Both the position numbers and the translations under genes were made by a program. Positions 9,048 through 17,676 of a stretch of DNA of 64,000 nucleotides are shown piece by piece. The notes under the pieces are model-generated. The model saw only the letters and a list, made by a program, of their open reading frames with translations, was not told the origin of the DNA and did not search any database. This DNA is from Streptomyces scabiei 87.22 (GTDB lineage: Bacteria; Actinomycetota; Actinomycetes; Streptomycetales; Streptomycetaceae): the NCBI RefSeq assembly GCF_000091305.1, contig NC_013929.1, positions 2,542,001 to 2,606,000 on the forward strand, written 5' to 3'. Each line of letters starts with the position of its first letter. Position 1 is the first letter of the stretch.

Positions 9048-10177
9048 TGACCCGCACCCCCGAACCTGACGAGGACGGCGGCCTCGACGACCTGCCCGAC
9101 ACGCATACGCCGCCGCCCGTGCACTACGTCGAGCAGGCCCTCCTGGGCGCCCTCCTCCTCGATCCGCACCGTCTCGCCGACGTGACCGGCATCGCCGGCA
9201 CCTCGTTCTCCACTGCCGCGCACTCCGCCCTGTACGCAGCGATCAGCACCCTGCCCCCGCCCGACCCGGCCGAGCACGCCAAGAACACCGACTGGCTCGA
9301 CCAGGTGCTCGCCACGGCGCGCGAGCAGGCGCGCGGACTGACCGCCTCCTACTTGCACACCCTCGTCCAGGTCTGCCCCTGGCCCCGCCACGCACCGGCC
9401 TACGCACGGATGGTCGAGGCCGAACACGCCCGCCGCCGCCTGCAGACCGCCGCCGAACGCCTCGTCCAGACCGTCCACGACGTCTCCCTCCCACACCCCG
9501 TCCAGACGGTGCTCGCCGAGGCCGACGCGCTCGCCGCGGTAGTGGACGACATCGCGAGCCGCTTCCCACCGCGCGGCGGCGTCCTGCCCCGCACGCCGGC
9601 ACCACCGCCAGCCATCACGCCCGACTACATCGAGGCAGTCGAGGAGGAGAGGCTGCTGCTCGCGACCGCCACCGCCCACCCATCCGATATCGAGTCCGTC
9701 CGGTGGCTGCTCCCCGACGACCTCACCCTGCCGCTGCACGCTGGCCTGTGGCAGTGCCTGACCGCTCTTGCCCGGCGCCGCGAGCCCGTCGACCCCGTCA
9801 CCATCCTGTGGGAGGCCCAACAGCGCGGCCTGCTGGACGACGGCAGCGACCCGGGCGAGGTGCTCCGCCTGCTGGCCGAACCAGCCGGTTCCGTGGAGCA
9901 CTGGGGCGAGCGCGCCCTGCAGCGCTCCCTCCTGGCATCCGCCGATCACACCGGCCGACGCATCGAGGCGTACGCCGGCGACCCCGCGAACACCCCGTTC
10001 CAACTCGTCGCCGGCGCCCGGCGATCCCTCGCCTGCCTCGGCGCCATCCGCACCCGCTGGCAGCACGCCACCGCAACGGTTCCGCCGCAGCGACCGCGGC
10101 CGACGCCCACCACTCGCGCCGGCCCGCCGACCACCACAGCCGCCCACACCGCCCGCGCCGCGCGAGCAACCCGATAG
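9047..10177 (+). CDS. DnaB N-terminal-like domain protein without helicase domain
   Basis: A 376-residue protein starting at an ATG that overlaps the methyltransferase stop (TGATG). Residues about 25-130 carry the DnaB N-terminal signature (EQALLGALLLDPHRLADV, then SFSTAAHSALYAAI). A second copy follows at about 200-300 (EEERLLLATATAHPSDIESV, then PLHAGLWQCLTALARR). No Walker A or other helicase motor motif is present, so it is not an active replicative helicase. In DnaB this domain binds primase and neighbouring subunits, so a replication-adaptor or decoy role for the element is possible. The C-terminus is Pro/Thr/Arg-rich. Confidence 0.75.
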   Translation: MTRTPEPDEDGGLDDLPDTHTPPPVHYVEQALLGALLLDPHRLADVTGIAGTSFSTAAHSALYAAISTLPPPDPAEHAKNTDWLDQVLATAREQARGLTASYLHTLVQVCPWPRHAPAYARMVEAEHARRRLQTAAERLVQTVHDVSLPHPVQTVLAEADALAAVVDDIASRFPPRGGVLPRTPAPPPAITPDYIEAVEEERLLLATATAHPSDIESVRWLLPDDLTLPLHAGLWQCLTALARRREPVDPVTILWEAQQRGLLDDGSDPGEVLRLLAEPAGSVEHWGERALQRSLLASADHTGRRIEAYAGDPANTPFQLVAGARRSLACLGAIRTRWQHATATVPPQRPRPTPTTRAGPPTTTAAHTARAARATR

Positions 10178-10243
10178 CACCCCGCATACGCCGGTGGCCG
10201 GACCCGAAGACCCGGCCACCGGCAGAAGAGACGACACCCCAAC

Positions 10244-11620
10244 GTGACCACCACACTCCCCATAGACGCCCACGTCCACCTCGACACCCACCCCACCCAT
10301 CCCAGCGCCGTGACCGCCGTCCTGACCGGCACCCAGGCCCACATCGCCCACCTGGGCCTGGAGGCAGCCGACTGGACCGTCGTCGCCGACAACGTCCTGG
10401 TCCTGGTCCGCATCGACCACGAGGAGCCCTACTGGGCCCAGGACGCAGCCAAACACCTGACCGCCGGAGGCATCACCGTCGAAATCACCCCTCGGCTCCA
10501 GGAGGCCATGGACGAGGAATGGACCTGGGCCAACTACCCGATGCCCTGGTGCACCCGCAGCGAAATCCGCGAGGTCTCCAACGAGGCCCAGAAGATCCAC
10601 GACGACATCCGCCACGGCCAGCTCCTCATCCACGCCCACGCCCACGACGGCCACACCACCGTCGCGGTCGGCACCTACCTCGGCCGCAACGGCAAATCCG
10701 TTTACCTCCACGGCGAGGACCACCTGCGGCAAGTCGCCGATACCTTCGACTCACCCGCTGGGGCCATGCTCGCCTTCGAGAAGGTCCACGGCGCCGAGAT
10801 GCGCCCCGGCCCGGCGCCCCTCACCGACACCGAACGCGCCGCCGCCGAAACCCGCACCCCACTCGCCCTCACCGCAGCCAAGCCCGAGCCGGCCCGCCCG
10901 GAGCCGCAGACCGTTCCGGCCTACCTGGCCGATGCCGGCGACCACGACGCCCTCTTCGACACCTTCCTCGACGCACACGACGAATGGGAGAAGTGGCGGA
11001 CCTGGACCGACGACACCAGCTACGCGGTCCACGAATCACAGACTCTGCGCATCGAGCGCATCCACGAAGCCGATCCGCGTGAGGCCGCCTGGACCGTGGC
11101 CGCATACGAGACGCCCGTCTCCGACCGCATGTGGCACCTCACCGCGACCGGCACCACCCCCGCCCCCGTGCTCCAGGCCCTGGTGCACCACCTCGCCGAA
11201 GGCGACGCATGGGACACCGCCATCGGCAGCCCCGTCGACGAGAAGACCGTCACCGCCGCCACCAAACCCCTCACCGACGCCGGATGGAAACACACCGTCG
11301 ACGGACGCTGGCTCCGCTGGACGAACCCGTCCGGGGACGTCGGTATCCAGTTCGACGCCTTCGCCGCCCAGACGCCGAACAGCACGCTCGCCACCTGGAC
11401 CATCTGGGCCGGCCCCAGCATCGACCACCCCACCTGGACTGTCACGGCATCCCCCTACGCCCCCAGCGTGCTGCTGGCCGACCTCGCCGAGAACCTCGCC
11501 CACGGCACGGGGCCGCGGACGTACACCCCCCTGGAGGTGAAGCACCCCGCGCACCTCGCCACCGCCCCCACAGGACCGCCCCACAGAGCAACAACAGCGC
11601 AGTCGAGCCGAACCCGCTGA
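10244..11620 (+). CDS. DUF317 domain protein (large)
   Basis: A 458-residue protein with a GTG start, the last gene of the transfer-element block. The N-terminal 200 residues contain an acidic, His-rich region of unknown fold. The C-terminal half carries two DUF317-like units: MWHLTATGTTPAPVLQALVH at about residues 302-321 and WTVTASPYAPSVLLADLAEN at about 398-417. It is the fourth paralog of the family in 11.6 kb. A 165-bp gap to the next gene contains a good ribosome site but no clear terminator. The function is unknown. Confidence 0.7.
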   Translation: MTTTLPIDAHVHLDTHPTHPSAVTAVLTGTQAHIAHLGLEAADWTVVADNVLVLVRIDHEEPYWAQDAAKHLTAGGITVEITPRLQEAMDEEWTWANYPMPWCTRSEIREVSNEAQKIHDDIRHGQLLIHAHAHDGHTTVAVGTYLGRNGKSVYLHGEDHLRQVADTFDSPAGAMLAFEKVHGAEMRPGPAPLTDTERAAAETRTPLALTAAKPEPARPEPQTVPAYLADAGDHDALFDTFLDAHDEWEKWRTWTDDTSYAVHESQTLRIERIHEADPREAAWTVAAYETPVSDRMWHLTATGTTPAPVLQALVHHLAEGDAWDTAIGSPVDEKTVTAATKPLTDAGWKHTVDGRWLRWTNPSGDVGIQFDAFAAQTPNSTLATWTIWAGPSIDHPTWTVTASPYAPSVLLADLAENLAHGTGPRTYTPLEVKHPAHLATAPTGPPHRATTAQSSRTR

Positions 11621-11785
11621 GGGGGTTTGCCTCGTGCCCAGCCCTCGGTCACTGCGCACAGTTGGCCGGGCATCGGTCATCGAAAACCGACGGGCAGGGG
11701 ATCGGGCTTCGGGAGCGAGACTATGGTGAGACCGGTGGCGGCGCGACGGCGTCACCGCAGAATGATGGGAGGCAGGAGTTGACAG

Positions 11786-12568
11786 GTGGCAAACGCTGAC
11801 CGGCTGCCGTTGCCGCTCAGACCGGACGGGCGGCTTTGGATGACCGTCTCGCCGCAGCGGAGGGTTCTCGGTGTTGTGCACAACATCACGTCAGCCACCC
11901 GGCTCCTGGACCTTCTTGCGATCTTCGACGGCGACGAGCGGATTCAGGTTGTCTTCTCCTGCACAGATTCCTCCGCCTTGGACGGAGGTGTATCCGATTT
12001 CTTGCTCCGCCGGGGAATGCTGACGATCCCTTGGCAGGTCGCCGTCGCGGAGAATTTCGACCTCGCTCTCGCTACAAATCGAGGCGGGGACTTGCACAAG
12101 CTTCGTTTTCCGCTGATTGGCGCACCCCATGGGGCAGGATATAATAAATACTTGAGCCGGGAGCCGGGAGCCGGGAGCCGGGAGCCGGGAGCCGGGAGCC
12201 GGGAGCCGGGAGCCGGGAGCCGGGAGCCGGGAGCCGGGAGCCGGGAGCCGGGAGCCGGGAGCCGGGAGCCGGGAGCCGGGAGCCGGGAGCCGGGAGCCGG
12301 GAGCCGGGAGCCGGGAGCCGGGAGCCGGGAGCCGGGAGCCGGGAGCCGGGAGCCGGGAGCCGGGAGCCGGGAGCCGGGAGCCGGGAGCCTTCGGGCTCAC
12401 GGAGGAGTGGCTCCTGCACGATGGGGACGTTGTCCCGTCAGCGATCATCCTGTCCCACAAGGAGCAGCTCGATCGGCTTGCGGTCGGCTGTCCGCAGGCG
12501 TTGCCCATGGCTGTTGTGGCCGGCGACCCGTGTATCGACCAACTGCGTGCCAGCCTCCCCTTCCGTGA
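11786..12568 (+). CDS. N-terminal half of GT-B-like protein, frame-disrupted by heptamer repeat
   Basis: Starts at GTG 11786 with AGGAG seven bases upstream. Residues 1-122 are a conserved-looking alpha/beta domain ([15 protein letters not shown], then [15 protein letters not shown]) similar to the N-terminal Rossmann half of GT-B enzymes such as CDP-glycerol glycerophosphotransferases and UDP-GlcNAc 2-epimerase-like proteins. From 12154 the frame runs through the heptanucleotide tract as eleven copies of EPGAGSR. It then leaves the real coding frame and reads 60 Arg/Pro-rich residues to a stop at 12568. The genuine continuation ([19 protein letters not shown]) lies in the next frame. With 2, 5, ... 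32 or 35 repeat units the two halves would fuse. In this allele the full protein is not made. Confidence 0.7.
   Translation: MANADRLPLPLRPDGRLWMTVSPQRRVLGVVHNITSATRLLDLLAIFDGDERIQVVFSCTDSSALDGGVSDFLLRRGMLTIPWQVAVAENFDLALATNRGGDLHKLRFPLIGAPHGAGYNKYLSREPGAGSREPGAGSREPGAGSREPGAGSREPGAGSREPGAGSREPGAGSREPGAGSREPGAGSREPGAGSREPGAGSLRAHGGVAPARWGRCPVSDHPVPQGAARSACGRLSAGVAHGCCGRRPVYRPTACQPPLP
12154..12389 (+). repeat. Tandem heptanucleotide repeat, 33 perfect GAGCCGG units plus 5 bases
   Basis: Thirty-three uninterrupted copies of GAGCCGG run from 12154 to 12384, followed by a partial GAGCC. Because 7 is not a multiple of 3, gain or loss of one unit shifts the reading frame by one base. Because 21 bases encode seven residues, all three forward frames give rotations of the same peptide, EPGAGSR, and none contains a stop. 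The repeat lies inside a gene whose halves are in different frames. Each junction makes a GGG run with a 4-base AGCC loop, so the + strand fits a G-quadruplex pattern throughout. The encoded '[13 protein letters not shown]' junction expected at two units suggests expansion from a short ancestral sequence. Confidence 0.97.
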
Positions 12569-13745
12569 GAGCTACCGGCAGGCGTTCGGGCTCTTGCCGG
12601 GTCAGCGGCTCGTGGTCGTGTCCTCGACCTGGGGAAGCGGTTCGGTGCTCGGCTCACCCCGCGCCGACGTTCTCCGTCGAGTGTTGGCCGAGCTTTCCGC
12701 TGAAGAATTCCGCGTACTCGCGGCTGTCCACCCGAATTCCTGGCATGGCCATGGCTCGTGGCAGCTCCACAGCTGGCTGGCTCCGTTTCTAGATTCCGGG
12801 CTTCTCCTACCGGTTCCGGAAAGCGACACATGGAAGGCGGCCCTCTGTTCGGCTGATTTTCTTCTGGGAGACCACGGCTCCTTGACCATGTATGGAACTG
12901 CATTGGGAATCCCCTGCATTCTCGGCGCCTTCGACGAATCGAAGGTGGCACCGGGATCCCCCATGGCCAGGCTCGGCCGGATACTGCCTCGCCTGTCCGC
13001 CGATCGCCCCCTGCTGTGCCAGCTTGCCGCCCTGCACGGGCAGCGGGACGATCCAGAGCTCCAGGCGGTCGGGGAGACCGTCACGTCGGCACCGGGCCGC
13101 AGCGCCGAGTTGCTGCGCCGGCTGTTCTACACCTGGCTGCGGCTGGACGAACCCGGCCATCCCGCGTCCGTGTCCGCGATACCCGTTCCGTCGCAGCCCT
13201 CCGGGCCGGGCGCCCGCCGGGTTCCTCATGAGGCGCCCATGTTCGTCACCGTTTCCGTGACGGACGACGGCACTGTGGCAGCTGACGGTGAAGTGATCGT
13301 CCGCCGCTACCCCGCGGCGCGGCAGCACGGTCATGGCCCGCACATCGCCTCGGCTCATCTGGCCGCCGACCGTGACGACCCGGACCGCCGATGGCCGCGT
13401 ACCGCCGACGTTCTGCTGGTTCCGAGCGGGCGCACGGCGGCGCGTCCGGAGGAAGACCCGTGGTGCGCCTATGCCGCGGAATCCTCCGGCTGCGGGCTGC
13501 TCGCTGCGGAAACGGAGGAGGACGGGTGCCTGGCGCTGCTCCCGGACGGCGGTCGTGTGCGGGTGAGCTGGCTGGAGCGTCCCGCCTGGGCGGCGTTCCC
13601 CCTGGCGGCGTCAGCGGTCTACGCCTGGACGGTGCGAGAGCGCACGGTGGGCACGGCCCCTGCCCGCCCGACACGGTCGGAGCGGATCGCCGTGCGCGCC
13701 GGCGACCTGCCCGACCCGGGACTGCTCGACCTGGCCTACGTCTGA
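12501..13745 (+). CDS. C-terminal half of GT-B-like protein (out of frame with its N-terminus)
   Basis: This frame is open from inside the repeat; coding similarity begins right after it at 12390 ([12 protein letters not shown]) and continues to 13745. The 12501 TTG is only the first start candidate and has no convincing ribosome site, so I regard this as the second half of the 11786 gene. The residues VLAAVHPNSWHG and, 60 residues on, LLGDHGSLTMYGTALGIPCI are the donor-binding signature of GT-B enzymes (glycosyl- or glycerophosphotransferases and epimerase-like proteins). The last 170 residues form a separate unrecognised domain (FVTVSVTDDGTVAADGEVIV). A cell-surface or secondary-metabolite glycosylation role is inference. 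It is convergent with the NB-ARC gene, 34 bp away. Confidence 0.65.
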   Translation: MPMAVVAGDPCIDQLRASLPFRESYRQAFGLLPGQRLVVVSSTWGSGSVLGSPRADVLRRVLAELSAEEFRVLAAVHPNSWHGHGSWQLHSWLAPFLDSGLLLPVPESDTWKAALCSADFLLGDHGSLTMYGTALGIPCILGAFDESKVAPGSPMARLGRILPRLSADRPLLCQLAALHGQRDDPELQAVGETVTSAPGRSAELLRRLFYTWLRLDEPGHPASVSAIPVPSQPSGPGARRVPHEAPMFVTVSVTDDGTVAADGEVIVRRYPAARQHGHGPHIASAHLAADRDDPDRRWPRTADVLLVPSGRTAARPEEDPWCAYAAESSGCGLLAAETEEDGCLALLPDGGRVRVSWLERPAWAAFPLAASAVYAWTVRERTVGTAPARPTRSERIAVRAGDLPDPGLLDLAYV

Positions 13746-13779
13746 GCCCACCTCGGCGGCGGCCTGTGCATGCTGGCTC

Positions 13780-16149
13780 CTACTCCCGCTCTCCGCCCTC
13801 CCGCTCCAGGCGGTGTTGTGCCTCACCCTCGTGAATGCTGCCTTCTTCCGCGAAGAGCGCGCGGGCGGACGTCCAGTCCTCGACGGCGGCCTCCCGCTCC
13901 CCCAACTGCACGCGAACGTCTCCGCGCAGCAGGAGGGCCTGCGCGGCGTAGTAGGCCGAGCCCACGCCGGTCATGCCGTCCACCGCCAGGTCCAGCGCCT
14001 CGACGGCTTCGCGCAGTCGTCCGCAAGCGCGGCGGTTCTCGGCGAGACGCAGCCGGGCCTTGGCCATGTTGAAACGGTCCGGTCCGTCCGGAAGACCCTC
14101 GAACTCCTCGACCGCCCGGAGAAGTTCACCTTCCGCGGCGTCGTGGCGCTCGAGCGCCGTGTACGTGCTGCCCAGGTGCAGAGCGAGGAGGGCCTCGCCA
14201 CGGGGATGGTCGATCCCCTCCAGTGCCGCTTGGGCACGGCTGAACAGATCGATCGCGTGCCCGGGGCGCTTGAGCTTGCGTTCGAGCAGGCCCAGCCCTT
14301 CCAGGACGCTGGACTCCGTGCGACGTTCACACTCGGTCCGTCCGGGTACACCGGGGTTCACCAGGCTCAGCGCCTGTTCGAAGTGCTCCCGGGCCAGCCG
14401 CGAATCGCCCTCCTCCACGTTCCAGCGCTCAAGATGCGCGAAGCCCACCTCGTAGGACGCACGGGCCACCGCCATCGTGTCACCGGTCTCCAGCGCCGAG
14501 GCGAGACCGATCTCGGCCGCCTCGATCCACTGGGTGTCGCGCCCGGTACGGAGGCAGAAAGTCCGGATGGCCTGACTCAGCCGCCACGCCTCCAGATGAA
14601 GCCCCGCCTCGGCGGCCAAACGCACCGCGGCGAAGATACCCGCTTCGCGTCGAGCCAGCTCACGCAGAACCTCGGTCTGCCGGCGCTCGTCGGCTGCTGT
14701 GTCCGCCGGGAAGGCGTTCATCGGGCTGTAGAGCCAGCGCGTCGACAGCGTCTGCTCACCCCGCTCGGTGATCCGCAGGAAGTGATGGACGATCCGCCGC
14801 CGCACCGCCTCGCGTTCACTTTCCGTCTCGTCGCGCTCCGCGACGATCGACGCATGATCGTGGACGAGGATGTGCATCCGGTACGTGTCGAGACCCCTGC
14901 GCTCGACCAGACCGCCCGAAATCAAGGCGCTCAGCGCGGTGCGCGCCTCCGACGGCTCCCAGTCCGGTACGAGCGCGAACACGGTGTCCAGCTGGAAATC
15001 CTCACACATCAGCAAACCCAGGCGGCGATAGAGCTGCGCCGTCCGCACGGCCATGCGCCCGTAGGCCAGTTCGAGGGCTTCCGGCAGGGGATTCGGATCG
15101 TCCACGTCGAGCAGCTCCTGTCGTGCGGCGCGGTCGGCGAGCCGGGCACCGAGGTCCTCTACAACGCCGGGGACGGGCGCCTTCAGATGTCCGGCGATCA
15201 GCCGCAGAGCCAGCGGCAGGCCGCCCAGGTGCCGGACAATCGGTTCAAGCTTGGCCGGATCCTCGGTGGTACGGCTCACCTTGACCAGCAGTTCCAGAGC
15301 GTGCTCGTCCCGCAGTGCCGGAACCGGGAGCGGAAGGAACTCCAGGAAGGTCGTCAGGTCGTGCGGTGCCTCCTGCCCCGTCATGAGGACGACGCCGTAC
15401 GGCTGGTCGGTCAGCAGGTCACGCACCTGACGGGTCGTCGTGACATTCTCCAGCAGGAAGACCACCGAACGGTCACGCAGTTCGTGACGCACCCGCCGCG
15501 CCTTGGCCGGGACGTCACCCGGACGCTCGTCCCTCGGCACGTCGAGCTCTTCCAGCCAGCGCTCCAGCACCACCGCTGGGTCCACCATCCTCCCACCCTG
15601 CATCCCAAGGTCGGCCTGGAGGAACACCCCGAAGAGGACGTCCCGGTGCGAGTGGATCCACTGTCGCGCCGTGCTTCGCTTCCCCACCCCTCGTACACCG
15701 CTGAGGAACACGGACGTCAAGGTCCCGGCCGCCCGGCAGGCACGCCAGTGACCGTCCATCTCCCGGAACAGAGCTGTGTGGTTGACGTAGTGGAGAAGAG
15801 CCAAGGAAGCCTCGGCGGGCGTCGCCCTCGTCAGAGCCTCTCCGACGAGCTCGCGCACCTCCCGCACGGCGTCGGGACGTTCAGCGAACAGTTCCAGCAC
15901 ACGACTCGACCACTCGTCCGTGATCTCGGACACCGTCTCCTCGTCGCCGGCCTCCCCCGCCTCCAACGCCTGGCGACGAGCTTGCTCCAGTTCGTCTCCA
16001 ACCGCCGCCTCCTCGGCCCCGTCACGGACGAACAGCGCCACCAATCGGCCCTTGCCCCAGGTCCAGGCGTCCTGCACGGCGTTGCCCACCAGGCTGCTGA
16101 TCACGATGCTCCCGAGAGCGACGATCTCCGGGTCCACTGCACTCCCCAC
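13780..16149 (-). CDS. STAND-type NB-ARC ATPase with C-terminal TPR repeats
   Basis: A 789-residue signal-transduction ATPase. The N-terminus has one hydrophobic helix (ALGSIVISSLVGNAVQDAW) and a helical stretch of about 100 residues. A P-loop SGVRGVGKRST lies at about residues 150-160, followed by a Walker B-like region (RSVVFLLEN) and the NB-ARC motif GGLPLALRLIAGHL at about 305-318. A winged-helix region follows. From about residue 500 to the end are TPR-like helical hairpins (LLALHLGSTYTALERHDAAE is typical). Such proteins act as regulators, as in the AfsR group, or as phage sensors in defence islands. The position between a phase-variable locus and a pPIWI-RE cassette favours defence. 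The start is GTG 16149; GTG 16137 is an alternative. Confidence 0.8.
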   Translation of the reverse strand: MGSAVDPEIVALGSIVISSLVGNAVQDAWTWGKGRLVALFVRDGAEEAAVGDELEQARRQALEAGEAGDEETVSEITDEWSSRVLELFAERPDAVREVRELVGEALTRATPAEASLALLHYVNHTALFREMDGHWRACRAAGTLTSVFLSGVRGVGKRSTARQWIHSHRDVLFGVFLQADLGMQGGRMVDPAVVLERWLEELDVPRDERPGDVPAKARRVRHELRDRSVVFLLENVTTTRQVRDLLTDQPYGVVLMTGQEAPHDLTTFLEFLPLPVPALRDEHALELLVKVSRTTEDPAKLEPIVRHLGGLPLALRLIAGHLKAPVPGVVEDLGARLADRAARQELLDVDDPNPLPEALELAYGRMAVRTAQLYRRLGLLMCEDFQLDTVFALVPDWEPSEARTALSALISGGLVERRGLDTYRMHILVHDHASIVAERDETESEREAVRRRIVHHFLRITERGEQTLSTRWLYSPMNAFPADTAADERRQTEVLRELARREAGIFAAVRLAAEAGLHLEAWRLSQAIRTFCLRTGRDTQWIEAAEIGLASALETGDTMAVARASYEVGFAHLERWNVEEGDSRLAREHFEQALSLVNPGVPGRTECERRTESSVLEGLGLLERKLKRPGHAIDLFSRAQAALEGIDHPRGEALLALHLGSTYTALERHDAAEGELLRAVEEFEGLPDGPDRFNMAKARLRLAENRRACGRLREAVEALDLAVDGMTGVGSAYYAAQALLLRGDVRVQLGEREAAVEDWTSARALFAEEGSIHEGEAQHRLEREGGERE

Positions 16150-16479
16150 GAACGAACTGGAACTGTGGTCACTTCACCGTAGGGATCACACGTGCGCGTC
16201 CGCAGGCATTCGAACCAACCAGCCACGTGCAGATTCACGCACGACTCCCCGGCCACAACTGTCTGACCGACTGCGCGCGGACCTGCGGTCACCCGCCACC
16301 GGCGCGGGCCGCTCTCTGGCATGTCGCAGGGCCCGTTTGCGGCGTCCAACGGGCCCGCCAGGCTAGCTCGCCATGCCGCAAGTGCCCCGAGCCCCGCGTC
16401 GTACAGGCGTCCTCGGCATCAACCATTGACTACTCTCTGCTAAGTTTCAGTGGCATTTGGTGATCACTGAGAGGTTCTG
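16150..16479. promoter_or_regulatory. Divergent intergenic region with a 9-bp hairpin at 16329-16356
   Basis: This 330-bp gap separates the divergent NB-ARC and pPIWI-RE operons and should contain promoters for both. I see no gene in it. A hairpin with arms GGGCCCGTT (16329-16337) and AACGGGCCC (16348-16356) and a 10-base loop lies about 125 bp upstream of the pPIWI-RE start. It has no T-tract, so a regulatory element is as likely as a terminator. The ribosome site GAGAGG at 16469-16474 serves the TTG start at 16480. Confidence 0.5.
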
Positions 16480-17676
16480 TTGGCCGCCCACGCAACATTG
16501 CCGGGAGATCCGGCACGGCTGTCCCATCTGAAGCAAGTGTCTCCTGACCTGGCTGACGACTACATGACGCTCGAACTGCTGGCAGCGGGTCTGGCAGGGA
16601 TCCAGGCCAACCAGCAGAAGGCGCTGTGGAGTTCCGCTCAGCCTTCTGTCGACCCCACAGGCTTTCCCCCGGCATGGAAGGCCGGTGTAACCCGCCTGCT
16701 CTGGAGGGCATTGGAGGACGGCTGCCGCGAGGTGACTTCACATGCGGATGTTTTCCGCTGGTGTCGCGTTCCTCTCGGGCAATGGCCCTTGGCTCTGTGT
16801 GTCGCTCAGAGCGATTCTGAGCTCCTTCTGATTGAGAACGGTCGGCCGTCGGCCTTTGCCGAACAAGCCGCGCGGCTCCTGCTGTCCAAGGATCCCGAAG
16901 CGGAACTGGTCGAGAATCGGTGCTACGAGCTGATGATCGCCGTGGCCGACCGGAACGGGGAAACCGAACAGGAGGTCCAGAACAACTACGTTCAGCTCCG
17001 GGGCTTTCTGACGAAGCACGCGGTCGCTTCCGACATCGACCTTCTCGGTCTGCTACGGGCCTTCCCCGCCAAGGACACCAACGGGCAGCCGTGGGTGAAG
17101 CACTGGTTCAGTCAGTGCTACCGGGCTCAGCCGGCCAGCGGCGCCGTCGTACTCAGCTTCTGCGACGGCTGCGAGAACCCGGTCTCCGGTCAGCGTGGAT
17201 GTGGCACGCCGGGCTGCACGGGCGGTCCGGTTGCCCGAACTGTGGACATCATGGCCGAATACTTTGTGCAGAACAGGGCTGTTCGGCGCTTCTTTCACGA
17301 TCCCGGGCTGGCAGAGCAGCGGATGTTTGCTGCCCTGGAACCGGAATTTCGACAGCGCCTGCGTCCTTGGTGGGGCATGGACGCGGTGGACGTGGCCATC
17401 GACTTCGAAGGCACCGGGAAGATGGGAGTCGGTGAGTGGTGGGCCGCCGATGTGAAGGATCACGCCAGCGCCACACTTCTCGGGCGCTCGTTTCGTTGGA
17501 ACCCACGTGCTGCGTCACAGCGGCGGATCCTCGTCATCGCGCAGCACCGCTTTGAACAGCCCGATTACGTGGATGACCTCACCACTTCGCTGCAAGGGCG
17601 CGTACAGGGCATCGAGATCATGAGTGAGAATGCGTTCGTCGCAGCCGCACTGGCGCATGACGGGCGGCGGCGATGA
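16480..17676 (+). CDS. pPIWI-RE-associated restriction-endonuclease-like protein
   Basis: A 398-residue protein, first gene of a three-gene pPIWI-RE cassette. The N-terminal 220 residues are helical and match no fold I can name, but this is where the 'three-gene island' domain sits in the family. A zinc-ribbon-like cluster CDGCENPVSGQRGC, then CGTPGC, lies at about residues 228-247. The C-terminal domain (about 300-395) has a PD-(D/E)XK-like layout: a conserved Asp in DVAIDFEG, then EWWAADVKDHA, where DVK is the putative D-x-K triplet. It is predicted to cut nucleic acid engaged by the PIWI protein and helicase. The start is TTG 16480, five bases after GAGAGG. The stop overlaps the helicase start by ATGA. 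Confidence 0.75.
   Translation: MAAHATLPGDPARLSHLKQVSPDLADDYMTLELLAAGLAGIQANQQKALWSSAQPSVDPTGFPPAWKAGVTRLLWRALEDGCREVTSHADVFRWCRVPLGQWPLALCVAQSDSELLLIENGRPSAFAEQAARLLLSKDPEAELVENRCYELMIAVADRNGETEQEVQNNYVQLRGFLTKHAVASDIDLLGLLRAFPAKDTNGQPWVKHWFSQCYRAQPASGAVVLSFCDGCENPVSGQRGCGTPGCTGGPVARTVDIMAEYFVQNRAVRRFFHDPGLAEQRMFAALEPEFRQRLRPWWGMDAVDVAIDFEGTGKMGVGEWWAADVKDHASATLLGRSFRWNPRAASQRRILVIAQHRFEQPDYVDDLTTSLQGRVQGIEIMSENAFVAAALAHDGRRR

Noticed and set aside
12154..12389. CRISPR array
   Set aside because: Units are 7 bp and directly adjacent with no spacers and no cas genes nearby.
11891..12508. Minus-strand frame encoding (SRLPAPG)n through the repeat
   Set aside because: The repeat is open on both strands by its composition. 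The flanking minus-strand sequence shows no conserved motif.
13813..16182. + strand open frame as long as the NB-ARC gene on the opposite strand
   Set aside because: The minus frame has a P-loop, GLPL motif and TPR-like helices; the plus frame has none.
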